A stretch of DNA of 64,000 bases, from positions 1 to 64,000 of the forward strand of contig NZ_RQRS01000022.1 of NCBI RefSeq assembly GCF_004335085.1. Reading direction: 5' to 3'. The notes beneath the pieces are model-generated. The model saw only the letters and a program-made list of their open reading frames with translations. It was not told the origin of the DNA and searched no databases. The translations under genes and the position numbers were made by a program. Each line of letters begins with the position of its first letter. Positions within the stretch are counted from its first letter, which is position 1. The stretch comes from Pedobacter nototheniae. GTDB lineage: Bacteria > Bacteroidota > Bacteroidia > Sphingobacteriales > Sphingobacteriaceae. Positions 53,082 through 61,270 of this stretch are shown piece after piece.

Positions 53082-53480
53082 ATGACAGAGACAGAGAAAC
53101 TTAGAATAGATAAATATTTGTGGGCTATAAGGTTGTTTAAAACCAGAAGTTTAGCTACGGATGCCTGTAAGGCCGGTAGGGTGAAATTGAAAGGGCAAAA
53201 TATCAAACCATCAGCTATTGTAAAAGTAGGGGATGTTTATCAGGTATCTAAAGGGATTGAAAAGAAAATTATTGAAGTGGTTGAACTGTCTTATAATCGT
53301 ACAGATTCGCCAACGGCTTTAACAAAATATAAGGATTTAACGCCCGTTGAAGAAACACATGCTTTTAAATCAATGTTTCATTCGCCATCTTTAAAACGCG
53401 ATCGGGGAACGGGAAGGCCCACCAAAAAGGATAGGAGAGAAACAGATGATTTAATAGGTGGTATGTTTGAAGACGAGTAG
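53082..53480 (+). CDS. S4-domain RNA-binding protein, HslR/Hsp15-like
   Basis: 132 residues. The S4 domain lies at 5-65 (LRIDKYLWAIRLFKTRSLAT, CKAGRVKLKGQNIKPSAIVK) and is followed by a basic tail (SLKRDRGTGRPTKKDRRETD). Hsp15 of E. coli binds 50S subunits carrying a stalled nascent chain; a similar ribosome-rescue role is inferred from the family. The frame is open from a TTG at 53073, but the ATG at 53082 is the family start. A -7 box ends only 6 bases upstream, so the mRNA may be leaderless. Convergent with the EcsC gene, 6 bases apart. Confidence 0.87.
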   Translation: MTETEKLRIDKYLWAIRLFKTRSLATDACKAGRVKLKGQNIKPSAIVKVGDVYQVSKGIEKKIIEVVELSYNRTDSPTALTKYKDLTPVEETHAFKSMFHSPSLKRDRGTGRPTKKDRRETDDLIGGMFEDE

Positions 53481-53486
53481 TTCTTT

Positions 53487-54254
53487 TCAAGGTTTTAGCA
53501 TTCGATTTTCAGTTTCTTGAGAATTGATTACCGCATATTGTAAACTGAAATACCTCATTCTGTAACTCATCATTGCCGTTTTGCCAAGTTTATCAATTAA
53601 TTTGTAGTTTGCAACAGCACCAACTGCGGCACCAATAAAAGGAAGCATTTGGGCTAGTTTGGCTAAATCAATATAATCACGGTATTGCTGTTGAAAAGTT
53701 AGCCAATCAAATTCGTCGATATTTGTTGGTAATTTATGTGCCTTCTCATCCCAGTTCTGCATTTTTACAAAAACATTTTTACTCTCTTCTTTACTTGAAA
53801 ACGCAAGTTGAAAAATATGGAGAATAAACAAGCGTTCTCTATAATCTTTTACATCATAACCATACACGGCTGCTATATCGAAAAGCATTTTCATTTTAAT
53901 GCCTAGTAATAAAGGAAAATCAGCTAAGCTCATTAAAAATCCACCTGCGCCAGTAATGCCACCTTCTGCAGCTCCGGTTTTTTTATAGTTCTCTATTTTT
54001 TGCTTAATTAAAGCTTCACGATGCATTAATGTTAAATCCAAAGTAGGTTTGGATGTGGTAAATGTAGAACCAAAAAGTACGGCTTTAACCATTTGCTTAA
54101 TTGCCGAAGTTATAGCACTATGTACTTTATCAGGAATGTAGCTGTTAATTTTTTTCTGTACCTTATCGGTAACCTTATTAAAAAGTGAAGGTTTTTGTAA
54201 GATTCTAAACTTCCAGAAATCAAGCTCACTACCTATTTTTTGTTCGTACGTCAT
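53487..54254 (-). CDS. EcsC family protein
   Basis: 255 residues. EcsC-family features: helical throughout, with a Gly/Ala-rich hydrophobic hairpin at about 95-125 (GAAEGGITGAGGFLMSLADF, PLLLGIKMKMLFDIAAVYGY) and a second hydrophobic patch near 215 (LPFIGAAVGAVANYKLID). In Bacillus the ecs operon affects protein secretion, competence and membrane physiology, but EcsC itself has no known activity. Here no ABC transporter genes accompany it. Convergent with the S4 gene. Confidence 0.83.
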   Translation of the reverse strand: MTYEQKIGSELDFWKFRILQKPSLFNKVTDKVQKKINSYIPDKVHSAITSAIKQMVKAVLFGSTFTTSKPTLDLTLMHREALIKQKIENYKKTGAAEGGITGAGGFLMSLADFPLLLGIKMKMLFDIAAVYGYDVKDYRERLFILHIFQLAFSSKEESKNVFVKMQNWDEKAHKLPTNIDEFDWLTFQQQYRDYIDLAKLAQMLPFIGAAVGAVANYKLIDKLGKTAMMSYRMRYFSLQYAVINSQETENRMLKP

Positions 54255-54394
54255 AAAGAAACAATATTTAGTTAGACGTTAATATTGCTCTTTTTGTTTC
54301 AGGCGAAGAATGCTTTTACGTATTTAGTAAAATAAATGCTAATCAATGAAGCTCAAAGCCAATTGGGAAAACTTTTGGAAGCATTTTAGAATGA

Positions 54395-54432
54395 AATAAA
54401 AAACCGTTTAAAGTTGGTGCTTTAAACGGTTT
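54395..54432 (-). terminator. Terminator of the double-glycine peptide gene
   Basis: Perfect 13-bp stem AAACCGTTTAAAG / CTTTAAACGGTTT with loop TTGGTG and a T-run on the minus strand, 12 bases after the peptide gene stop. Confidence 0.88.
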
Positions 54433-54443
54433 ATGTTATAAGT

Positions 54444-54647
54444 TTAATTTGTTCTAGTTATGCAAATAGATTGTCCACTGGAACATAGAGAGCTGGTTAA
54501 ACTATCACAGCCAGCATCTGTAACGCAACCAAAGCTATTGCCACCATCGGTACAATAGCAATCTTGTGGTTCAAATTGTGCAAGTTCTTTTTTGCCGCCT
54601 AAAATTCCTTTTAGTTCGGCTCTAGTTAATGCTTTAAAGTTTTTCAT
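54444..54647 (-). CDS. Double-glycine leader peptide with a Cys-rich core
   Basis: 67 residues. The leader MKNFKALTRAELKGILGG has the double-glycine pattern of bacteriocin and RiPP-like precursors common in Bacteroidetes (LTRxELKxILGG), which are cut by peptidase-containing ABC exporters. The core of 49 residues is uncharged to acidic with six Cys in pairs (DCYC, FGC, AGC, SLC, SIC), suggesting disulfides or modification. No exporter, modifying enzyme or immunity gene is near, so it is an orphan. It has its own strong terminator. Confidence 0.75.
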   Translation of the reverse strand: MKNFKALTRAELKGILGGKKELAQFEPQDCYCTDGGNSFGCVTDAGCDSLTSSLCSSGQSICITRTN

Positions 54648-54739
54648 AATAATTAGAGTTTTGTGTTAATGTATATCTCTAAAATAATAAAAAAATCAGC
54701 AAAAAAGAAACAACTATTTATTAAACAGCAAGTTGCGTA

Positions 54740-55222
54740 TTAATACTCTATCCTCATTGGCGAAGTTTCCCAAAGTTTAAAAGCTTCTTGCGCTTCATCT
54801 CTTAGTAGCTGAACGACCGGTAAAGATCTTTTTTCCATCGGTTTATCCAGCTCCTCGTAAATAAATTTATCATCAAATCCAATTTTGCCAGCGTCGGCTT
54901 TAGTATTTGCATAATAAATGGTTTCAATTCTAGACCAATAAATTGCGCCCAAGCACATTGGGCATGGTTCGCAACTGGTGTAAACTACGCAGCCACTTAA
55001 ATCAAAAGTATTTAAAGCGGTGCAAGCCAAACGTATTGCAGATACCTCTGCATGTGCCGTAGGATCATTTGTAGAAGTTACTTTATTAGCAGATTGAGCT
55101 ACTACTTTCCCATCTTTAACAATTACAGCTCCAAATGGGCCACCAATGTGCTCGCTAACATTTTGTACAGATAAGGCAATGGCCATCCGCATAAAAGTTT
55201 CGTGTTGTTTGTTATCTTCCAT
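54740..55222 (-). CDS. guaD: Guanine deaminase, nucleoside deaminase family
   Basis: A zinc-dependent cytidine-deaminase-fold enzyme, probably converting guanine to xanthine. 160 residues from the ATG at 55222; the frame is open to a GTG at 55240, but that start overlaps the terminator of the upstream gene. Zinc and catalytic motifs are HAEVSAIRL (about 58) and SCEPCPMCLGAIYW (about 87). The C-terminal part (KIGFDDKFIYEELDKP, RSLPVVQLL, FKLWETSP) matches the Bacillus guanine deaminase rather than TadA. Activity on other purines or tRNA cannot be excluded. Confidence 0.82.
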   Translation of the reverse strand: MEDNKQHETFMRMAIALSVQNVSEHIGGPFGAVIVKDGKVVAQSANKVTSTNDPTAHAEVSAIRLACTALNTFDLSGCVVYTSCEPCPMCLGAIYWSRIETIYYANTKADAGKIGFDDKFIYEELDKPMEKRSLPVVQLLRDEAQEAFKLWETSPMRIEY

Positions 55223-55236
55223 AATAAAAAGTTTAG

Positions 55237-55275
55237 ACACAAAAAATGCCCCAAATTTTGAGGCATTTTTTGTGT
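55237..55275. terminator. Terminator after the OmpH-like lipoprotein gene
   Basis: ACACAAAAAATGCC pairs with GGCATTTTTTGTGT; both flanks allow termination in either direction. It separates the OmpH-like gene from guaD. Confidence 0.87.
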
Positions 55276-55294
55276 TATATGATTAACAGTAAGC

Positions 55295-55894
55295 TTATTT
55301 TTTTGTTTTAGTATAATCTTCGTTTAAGCCTTTAATTACGTCAGTAGTAATGTCTAAGGTTTCATCAGCAAATAAAATAGTGCTACCTTTAGTGTAAGAT
55401 AAAACCATTTTATAACCTTTATCTTTTGCATAAGTTTTTAAGTAACCAGCAACTTTATCATAAAGTTTTTCAGTTTCTACAGCTTGCTCATTTTGCAAAG
55501 CACCACCAGCATTTTGTTGGTAAGTTTGTAATTCTTGTTGTTTACGTGCTAAACGCTCTTCAGTAGTTTTACGTACATCAGCCGCTAAAGTGCTTGCACT
55601 TTGTTGGTATTGACTAACTTCTCTTTGGAAAGCCTGACCTTTAGCCTGCATATCAGATTGAGCATCTTTAGTTTTTTTCTCAAACTTACTTTTAAGGTCT
55701 TTATAATATTCGTATTTGGTTAATAAAGAGTCTTGGTTAACAAATACAATTTTATCACTAGCAGAAATTGCTGCAGTACTATCTGTTTTTTTTGTTTCAG
55801 TTGTTTTAGCTTCTTTGTTTTGGCAAGCAGAAAATGTTGTAATTATAGCTGCAGCTGCAAGTAAACCAAGGTTTTTAAAGGTTCTTCTTTCCAT
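55295..55894 (-). CDS. OmpH/Skp-like lipoprotein
   Basis: 199 residues. The signal ends in a lipobox (ITTFSACQNKE, Cys about 24), so it is anchored to a membrane, unlike soluble Skp. OmpH features: KIVFVNQDSLLTKYEYYKDL, a long Gln/Ala/Lys coiled coil (70-150), and GYKMVLSYTKGSTILFADET before DITTDVIKGLNEDY. It is a paralogue of the first gene of the RHS operon (30750-31307), with the same C-terminal motif. Likely a periplasmic holdase for outer membrane proteins. Monocistronic. Confidence 0.87.
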   Translation of the reverse strand: MERRTFKNLGLLAAAAIITTFSACQNKEAKTTETKKTDSTAAISASDKIVFVNQDSLLTKYEYYKDLKSKFEKKTKDAQSDMQAKGQAFQREVSQYQQSASTLAADVRKTTEERLARKQQELQTYQQNAGGALQNEQAVETEKLYDKVAGYLKTYAKDKGYKMVLSYTKGSTILFADETLDITTDVIKGLNEDYTKTKK

Positions 55895-56187
55895 TATTGT
55901 TTAATAAATTTTAGCAAACTTATATAAATTAGTTTTTATATGCAATTTAACATCAAGTTTGTGTTTTGTAAGCAGTTTTGAACCAGATAACAATATGTTT
56001 TTTAATGAAATGTCGCAATTAATTTGGAAAGCGAAATCCACATTTCATTTTGAAGATTAGTCCTGCCGTTTGTTTTATTCGCTGCGCTTTATGCACACGC
56101 CCGTAAGGTTTAATTTGCCATTTACTGCTACTATTTAGAGTTGCATAGTGCGTGTATTGGTAAAAAAGCGATTGGTTTGCGTTTTTA

Positions 56188-56252
56188 AACCCGATTGAAA
56201 AGGAAAGCGCCTAAACCTTTTTTAGGCCTTGTAATAAAAAGCGGGAGTTAGC
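56188..56252 (+). ncRNA. Candidate structured RNA, Flavo-1-like
   Basis: CCCG (56190-56193) pairs with CGGG (56242-56245), enclosing an inner stem GCCTAAA / TTTAGGC (56209-56215 with 56221-56227). The strands carry GATTGAAAAGGAAAGC on the left and CTTGTAATAAAAAGCGGGA on the right. I recall this layout from the Flavo-1 motif and similar intergenic RNAs of Bacteroidetes, but cannot verify the family. Strand is a guess. Confidence 0.35.
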
Positions 56253-56374
56253 TTTAAAATAAGTTACGGTAAGGGCTTTTCAAAAACCTATTTTACTAGA
56301 TCGTAAAGCCTTTTAGCATTAGTCTTTTAGCTTTCTTTCGGGGCTTGCTTTTAATGCTTAAAACTTCTCCACAT

Positions 56375-56407
56375 ATTGGGTTAATTGCCGAAAAATGCGT
56401 ATTTTTG
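56375..56407 (+). promoter_or_regulatory. Promoter of gyrB
   Basis: -7 box TATTTTTG at 56400-56407, exact consensus, with ATTG at 56375-56378 as a near -33 element. The leader would be about 20 bases. Confidence 0.6.
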
Positions 56408-56431
56408 ATAATTATTGTTTTTAATTAAAAT

Positions 56432-58390
56432 ATGAGCGAAGAACAGGATTTAAAGTCAAATTATTCGGCAGATAATATACAGGTTTTAGAAGGTTTAGAA
56501 GCGGTGCGTAAGCGCCCTTCAATGTATATAGGTGATACCGGCGTTAAAGGTTTACACCACTTAGTTTACGAGGTTGTGGATAACTCAATTGATGAAGCTT
56601 TGGCTGGTCATGCGGATACAATCGATGTAAGAATTTTAGAAGGCAACTCCATTAGGGTTGAAGATAATGGTCGTGGTATTCCAACCGGGATCAATACAAA
56701 AGAGAATAAATCGGCATTAGAAATCGTAATGACGGTTTTACACGCTGGTGGTAAATTTGATAAAGATACATACAAGGTTTCTGGTGGTTTACACGGTGTA
56801 GGGGTAAGTTGTGTAAATGCATTATCTACCGATTTAAAGGCAGAAGTACACCGTGAAGGTAAAATATGGATGCAGGAATACAAAATTGGTGTTCCTCAAT
56901 ATGATGTGAAAGAAGTTGGTACTACAGATAAGCGTGGTACGATTGTAACTTTTAGTCCAGATCCAACCATTTTTACCCAAACAACTGAATACAAATACGA
57001 TACGTTGGCAAGTCGCTTACGCGAATTGGCATTCTTAAACAAAGGTATTAAGCTTACTTTAACTGATGAGCGTGAAACTTTAGAAGATGGTACTTTCCTG
57101 TCGGAAGTTTTCCAGTCAGAAGGTGGTTTAAAAGAATTTGTAACCTTTTTAGATGGAACGCGTGCCTCTTTTTTACCAGAGCCAATTTATATTGATGGTA
57201 TTAAAAATGGTGTTCCAGTTGAACTGGCTTTTCAATATAATGATAGCTACTCGGAAAATGTACACTCATATGTGAACAATATTAATACACATGAGGGTGG
57301 AACGCATATTGCAGGTTTCCGTAGAGGTTTAACCCGTACCTTAAAAAGTTACGCTGATAAATCTGGCTTGTTGAAAAACCTGAAAATGGAAATTACTGGT
57401 GATGACTTTAGAGAAGGTTTAACGGCAGTAGTTTCTGTAAAAGTGCAAGAGCCACAATTTGAGGGGCAAACCAAAACCAAACTTGGTAATAGTGAGGTTA
57501 TGGGCGCTGTTGATGTGGCTGTTGGTGAGGCATTAGGTGCTTATTTGGAAGAAAATCCAAAGGAAGCTAAAATGATCATTAATAAGGTTATTTTGGCGGC
57601 AACGGCTCGTGCGGCAGCACGTAAAGCTCGCGAAATGGTTCAGCGCAAGAGTGTAATGGGCGGTTCTGGTTTGCCAGGTAAACTTGCCGATTGCTCAGAC
57701 AGTGATCCAGAAAAATGCGAAATTTACTTAGTAGAGGGAGATTCAGCGGGTGGTACTGCTAAGCAAGGTCGTGATCGTAATATTCAAGCTATTCTTCCTT
57801 TAAAAGGTAAAATCCTGAATGTGGAGAAGGCAATGGAGCACAAAATTTATGAAAACGACGAGATTAAAAATATGTTTACCGCAATTGGGGTAAGTATAGG
57901 TACACCAGAAGATGATAAGGCTTTGAACTTAACAAAACTTCGTTACCATAAAATCGTAATCATGACGGATGCGGATATTGATGGATCTCACATTACAACG
58001 TTGATCCTAACTTTCTTCTACCGTTATATGAGGGCCTTAATTGAGGCTGGATATGTTTATATTGCATCTCCACCACTTTATCAAGTTAAAAAAGGAAAAG
58101 ATTTTGAGTATTGCTGGAATGATGTACAACGTGATGCTGCTGTACAACGTATTAAAGGTAATGGTAAAGAAGATAGTGTACACATCCAACGTTACAAAGG
58201 TTTGGGAGAGATGAATGCTGAGCAACTTTGGGATACTACTTTAAACCCAGCTACACGTACCTTATTGCAAGCTACAATTGAAAGTGCAGCAGAATGTGAT
58301 CATACTTTCTCTATGTTAATGGGCGATGAAGTTGCTCCACGTAGAGAGTTTATTGAGCGAAATGCTAAATATGCAAAAATTGATGCTTAA
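56432..58390 (+). CDS. gyrB: DNA gyrase subunit B
   Basis: The ATPase subunit of gyrase, which supercoils DNA with GyrA. 652 residues. The GHKL ATPase has EVVDNSIDEALAGH, EDNGRGIPTG and SGGLHGVGVSCVNALS. Then come the transducer and the TOPRIM domain with EGDSAGGTAKQGRDR at about 435 and MTDADIDGSHI, and the tail RYKGLGEMNAEQLW. The 652 residues are the short form without the extra insert of proteobacterial GyrB. Monocistronic; a strong terminator follows 27 bases after the stop. Confidence 0.97.
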   Translation: MSEEQDLKSNYSADNIQVLEGLEAVRKRPSMYIGDTGVKGLHHLVYEVVDNSIDEALAGHADTIDVRILEGNSIRVEDNGRGIPTGINTKENKSALEIVMTVLHAGGKFDKDTYKVSGGLHGVGVSCVNALSTDLKAEVHREGKIWMQEYKIGVPQYDVKEVGTTDKRGTIVTFSPDPTIFTQTTEYKYDTLASRLRELAFLNKGIKLTLTDERETLEDGTFLSEVFQSEGGLKEFVTFLDGTRASFLPEPIYIDGIKNGVPVELAFQYNDSYSENVHSYVNNINTHEGGTHIAGFRRGLTRTLKSYADKSGLLKNLKMEITGDDFREGLTAVVSVKVQEPQFEGQTKTKLGNSEVMGAVDVAVGEALGAYLEENPKEAKMIINKVILAATARAAARKAREMVQRKSVMGGSGLPGKLADCSDSDPEKCEIYLVEGDSAGGTAKQGRDRNIQAILPLKGKILNVEKAMEHKIYENDEIKNMFTAIGVSIGTPEDDKALNLTKLRYHKIVIMTDADIDGSHITTLILTFFYRYMRALIEAGYVYIASPPLYQVKKGKDFEYCWNDVQRDAAVQRIKGNGKEDSVHIQRYKGLGEMNAEQLWDTTLNPATRTLLQATIESAAECDHTFSMLMGDEVAPRREFIERNAKYAKIDA

Positions 58391-58417
58391 TCCTTAAACG
58401 GACTAAGAAAATATATA

Positions 58418-58458
58418 AACCTCTTCAAGTTAAATCTTGAAGAGGTTTTTTTTTTTAT
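58418..58458 (+). terminator. Terminator after gyrB
   Basis: Perfect 12-bp stem AACCTCTTCAAG / CTTGAAGAGGTT with a 6-base loop and more than ten T. Confidence 0.95.
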
Positions 58459-58567
58459 TAAAATCTACTTCCAAGTTGCAGGTATCTGCCAAATTTATTT
58501 GAGAGCCTATTATACTATGTACCTTAAATTTTATATGCATAATTTTCTTATGTATATAAAATTTATT

Positions 58568-58575
58568 TATATTTG
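58568..58575 (+). promoter_or_regulatory. -7 box directly before the PadR gene
   Basis: TATATTTG, exact consensus, with TTTC about 20 bases upstream (58544-58547). It ends 4 bases before the ATG at 58580, so the mRNA is probably leaderless. Confidence 0.6.
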
Positions 58576-58579
58576 AATC

Positions 58580-58918
58580 ATGGCAGTAAATAACGAATTA
58601 TTTAAAGGCACTTTGCAAACCATTATACTCAATCTTTTATCTGAGAATGAAAGGATGTATGGTTATGAAATAACACAGAGGGTAAAATCTATCACTCAAG
58701 GCGAGTTAATGCTAAAGGAAGGCGCTTTGTACCCTGCATTACACAAATTAGAAGCAGATGGTTTGTTGGAAACCACAACTGAAATTGTTGAAAATAGATT
58801 GAGAAAATACTATTCGTTATCTAAAAATGGCGAAAAGGAGGTTGTAAATAAATTACAGGAAGCAAAGGATTTTATTGCTCAACTACAATTATTATTGAAC
58901 TTAAAGCCTGCGATTTAA
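58580..58918 (+). CDS. PadR-family transcription regulator
   Basis: 112 residues, winged helix: FKGTLQTIILNLLSENERMY, GYEITQRVKSITQGELMLKE, GALYPALHKLEADGLLETTT, and RKYYSLSKNGEK in the wing. This is the short PadR-s2 size. It is directly followed by two membrane proteins (stop TAA at 58916, next ATG at 58919), the common arrangement in which PadR represses its own operon and the membrane partners sense an envelope signal. The signal is unknown. The -7 box lies 4 bases before the ATG. Confidence 0.92.
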   Translation: MAVNNELFKGTLQTIILNLLSENERMYGYEITQRVKSITQGELMLKEGALYPALHKLEADGLLETTTEIVENRLRKYYSLSKNGEKEVVNKLQEAKDFIAQLQLLLNLKPAI

Positions 58919-59581
58919 ATGGTATTAACTGCGCAACAAACTCAAAAGCTTAAAGATTATATTTTTAGTGCTTCAAAATACAGGGAAACATATAATGAAA
59001 TCTACGATCATATCTTAAATGCGCTTGCAGATCAAAATGAGCCTTATAGTATTGAGCTTGTATCCAGAATTGTTCATAATGACTTTGGTGACTTTAAAGA
59101 AATTAGAAAACAGGAGCGTCTTTATCAACAACAAATTAATAAGAAATATGCAAGGCTTTTTAGATTAGAAATTGCGAACTCATTTAAATGGCCGGGTTTA
59201 TTAAGCAATCTTACAATTTTGGCGCTCTGTATTTGTCTTTATTACGGGAGTAAAAGTGCTCCATTTAATATGAAACCTATAACTATCGCTACCTTTTTAT
59301 GCTTTGCTGCCATTGCTGTTTTTGTTTATAGCAAAATTATATTAAGCAAAAGGAAGAATAATAAATATTCTGTTATGGATAATTCAATAGGCAGTTTGGC
59401 TACTATAGGATTGTTTATTGGAAATTTTGTGCTGTATTGGTTTATTACAAAAGATAGCTTAATTAATTTAAGCTATGATTATAAAATAATTGCCATGCTA
59501 ATACTCTTCTTTTTTTGTAGTGTTTATGTAAGGGCCTTTATAAAATTCTACAATCAGAAAATTAAAATATTAACAATCTAA
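58919..59581 (+). CDS. Membrane protein of the PadR operon, 220 aa
   Basis: An N-terminal soluble domain (1-75: TAQQTQKLKDYIFSASKYRE, IYDHILNALADQNEPYS) is followed by four likely membrane segments (about 92-110, 118-138, 158-177 and 188-206). The N-terminal domain resembles that of the next protein (both have a helix, then IxDHI/ILDHV), and both recall HAAS-type domains next to PadR genes. Probably an inner-membrane sensor or anti-regulator; function unproven. It starts at the first base after the PadR stop and ends 1 base before the next gene. Confidence 0.7.
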   Translation: MVLTAQQTQKLKDYIFSASKYRETYNEIYDHILNALADQNEPYSIELVSRIVHNDFGDFKEIRKQERLYQQQINKKYARLFRLEIANSFKWPGLLSNLTILALCICLYYGSKSAPFNMKPITIATFLCFAAIAVFVYSKIILSKRKNNKYSVMDNSIGSLATIGLFIGNFVLYWFITKDSLINLSYDYKIIAMLILFFFCSVYVRAFIKFYNQKIKILTI

Positions 59582-59582
59582 T

Positions 59583-60266
59583 ATGAATCTAACCAAAACG
59601 CAACTAGAAAAAATAAGAATCTATCTTAGTGAGATTGGATTTAAATATATTGATGTTCAAATGGAAATCCTGGATCACGTTGCTTCTGTAGTAGAAGAAA
59701 GGATGACAGAAAACCCTGACTTATCATTTCAGGATGCTGTAAACCAAACACGAGCCTCTTTTGGTAAGGCAGGTTTTACCTCAATTGAAAAATCGATAGT
59801 AAAGGGATTGAATAAAAGATATTGGAAGCTTTTTTTGCACCACTTTTTCTCCTTTTTAGGTTTCAGGTATATTTGGATGGTTTTGTTATCGGGTTTTGGT
59901 TTATACCAACTGCAAAATGTAATGGGTAATCAAGATAATTTTTTTAATATATTTATTTCAGCCATTGTTATACTTTTCTCGGTATTGGCTTATAGAGGTT
60001 TTAGGGCTGTAGATTATAAAAAATATTTGGTTTATAAAATATCGGGCTCTTACGCTGGTTATGTAGGGATTTTTTTAATGTTTGTATTTGAGGCTATAAA
60101 TAAACCATCAACAGGTTTACTATTTGGCTTAAACAAAAGCCATTTAATTGTATCGATATTAATTGTCTTTTTTGCAATGTATTATAAAGCTGCGCTTAAA
60201 ACGATACGAGCAGGAGCTTTAGAAAGTAAAGCTATAGCGGATAAACTAAAGCTTTTGTATAACTAA
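59583..60266 (+). CDS. Membrane protein of the PadR operon, 227 aa
   Basis: 227 residues, a paralogue of the preceding protein. The N-terminal helical domain (1-80) has TKTQLEKIRIYLSEIGFKYI and VQMEILDHVASVVEERM. Four membrane segments follow (about 90-110, 120-138, 150-172 and 185-203). The N-terminal part is closer to the HAAS pattern than that of its neighbour. The pair with PadR forms a three-gene operon that ends in a bidirectional terminator. Function unknown. Confidence 0.7.
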   Translation: MNLTKTQLEKIRIYLSEIGFKYIDVQMEILDHVASVVEERMTENPDLSFQDAVNQTRASFGKAGFTSIEKSIVKGLNKRYWKLFLHHFFSFLGFRYIWMVLLSGFGLYQLQNVMGNQDNFFNIFISAIVILFSVLAYRGFRAVDYKKYLVYKISGSYAGYVGIFLMFVFEAINKPSTGLLFGLNKSHLIVSILIVFFAMYYKAALKTIRAGALESKAIADKLKLLYN

Positions 60267-60278
60267 AACCTATAATTA

Positions 60279-60314
60279 AAAAGCCTCCAGATTTACATCT
60301 AGAGGCTTTTTTTT
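60279..60314. terminator. Bidirectional terminator between the PadR operon and bestrophin gene
   Basis: AAAAGCCTC...AGAT pairs with ATCTAGAGGCTTTT, flanked by A and T runs. It serves two convergent genes. Confidence 0.88.
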
Positions 60315-60319
60315 AATGT

Positions 60320-61246
60320 TTATAAAATATAGTAAGATCCTATTGGGGCCAATTCTGATTGTGGCTTATCTTCATAAAGTTTGTTATCATTTAACATTTG
60401 ACAAAGATCTCTTTCTATATTTCTACAAATGGTTGTGGTAGGTGTATCTGTAGGTTTATTTTCAAAAGGATCTTGTAAATGAACCGCCATTTTTTCTACA
60501 AGAAGAAAGAAAGTAGCAATTGCAATAACAACAGGAACTTCGGCATAGCCAAAATATTCTATAAGGCCAAAAGGTAGCATTACAATAAATAAATGGATAG
60601 ACATGTTGATGTACTTGCTGTAGGTAACAGGGAAAATGGTGTTTTTAATTCTCTCTGATCCACCCATATGATTACATAAAGCAGTAATGGTTTTATCAAT
60701 TTCTATTTGTTGATATTTATTAATCCATCCCTCCGTTAAGGCCTTTTTCAAATCCATTGCATGCAATTCCAAAAGGGAAACGGTTACGTTTCTGCGTTTG
60801 TTTATAAACGCCAGTTCATCACTGCTAAGGTATCTTTCTAATCCCTTATTGGCTGGAAAACCGCGTAATGATTGACTTAAAGCATAACACCAGGCAATTT
60901 GACGCTTGATAAACTTCTCTTTAAATTCTTCAATTTCATCCAATCCGTAAGGATTTTCTACGAAAGATAAAATCTGTCTGGATAGTGATCGAGAATCATT
61001 CACAATTGCACCCCACAAAATCCGGGCTTCCCACCATCTATCGTATGCCTGGTTGGATCTAAAAGCCAATAATAAAGATATTATTGTGCCTAAAAGTGCT
61101 GGTACAGCAACTGGAATGGAGATACGCGTAACATGGAAATTTTCATAAAGTACAACAATCCCTATTGAATAAGCAATAACAAAAATTAGTTGTTTCTTTA
61201 TTTTTCCAAAAATATAAGTGAGGGGAATATTATTTCGTAACAGCAT
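60320..61246 (-). CDS. Bestrophin-family channel
   Basis: 308 residues of the bestrophin/UPF0187 (YneE) family, pentameric inner-membrane ion channels. Features are the N-terminal membrane helices (IFGKIKKQLIFVIAYSIGIV, VAVPALLGTIISLLLAFRSN), then QAYDRWWEARILWGAIVNDS, the RSNxAYxRWWEAR motif. The DPFENKPTDTP motif near 275 follows. Bacterial relatives conduct cations. It is upstream of nothing related; a universal stress protein gene lies 24 bases before it on the same strand and may share the transcript. Confidence 0.9.
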   Translation of the reverse strand: MLLRNNIPLTYIFGKIKKQLIFVIAYSIGIVVLYENFHVTRISIPVAVPALLGTIISLLLAFRSNQAYDRWWEARILWGAIVNDSRSLSRQILSFVENPYGLDEIEEFKEKFIKRQIAWCYALSQSLRGFPANKGLERYLSSDELAFINKRRNVTVSLLELHAMDLKKALTEGWINKYQQIEIDKTITALCNHMGGSERIKNTIFPVTYSKYINMSIHLFIVMLPFGLIEYFGYAEVPVVIAIATFFLLVEKMAVHLQDPFENKPTDTPTTTICRNIERDLCQMLNDNKLYEDKPQSELAPIGSYYIL

Positions 61247-61270
61247 AATAAATTAAATTAATGAGATTGG

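Larger units (their letters stand above)
55895..56431. other. 537-bp spacer upstream of gyrB
   Basis: No reading frame. It holds a structured segment at 56188-56252 that resembles a Bacteroidetes RNA motif, and the gyrB promoter at 56375-56407. The part 56040-56180 has several GC-richer words (TTCGCTGCGCTTTATGCACACG) unlike its surroundings, possibly decayed sequence. Confidence 0.45.
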
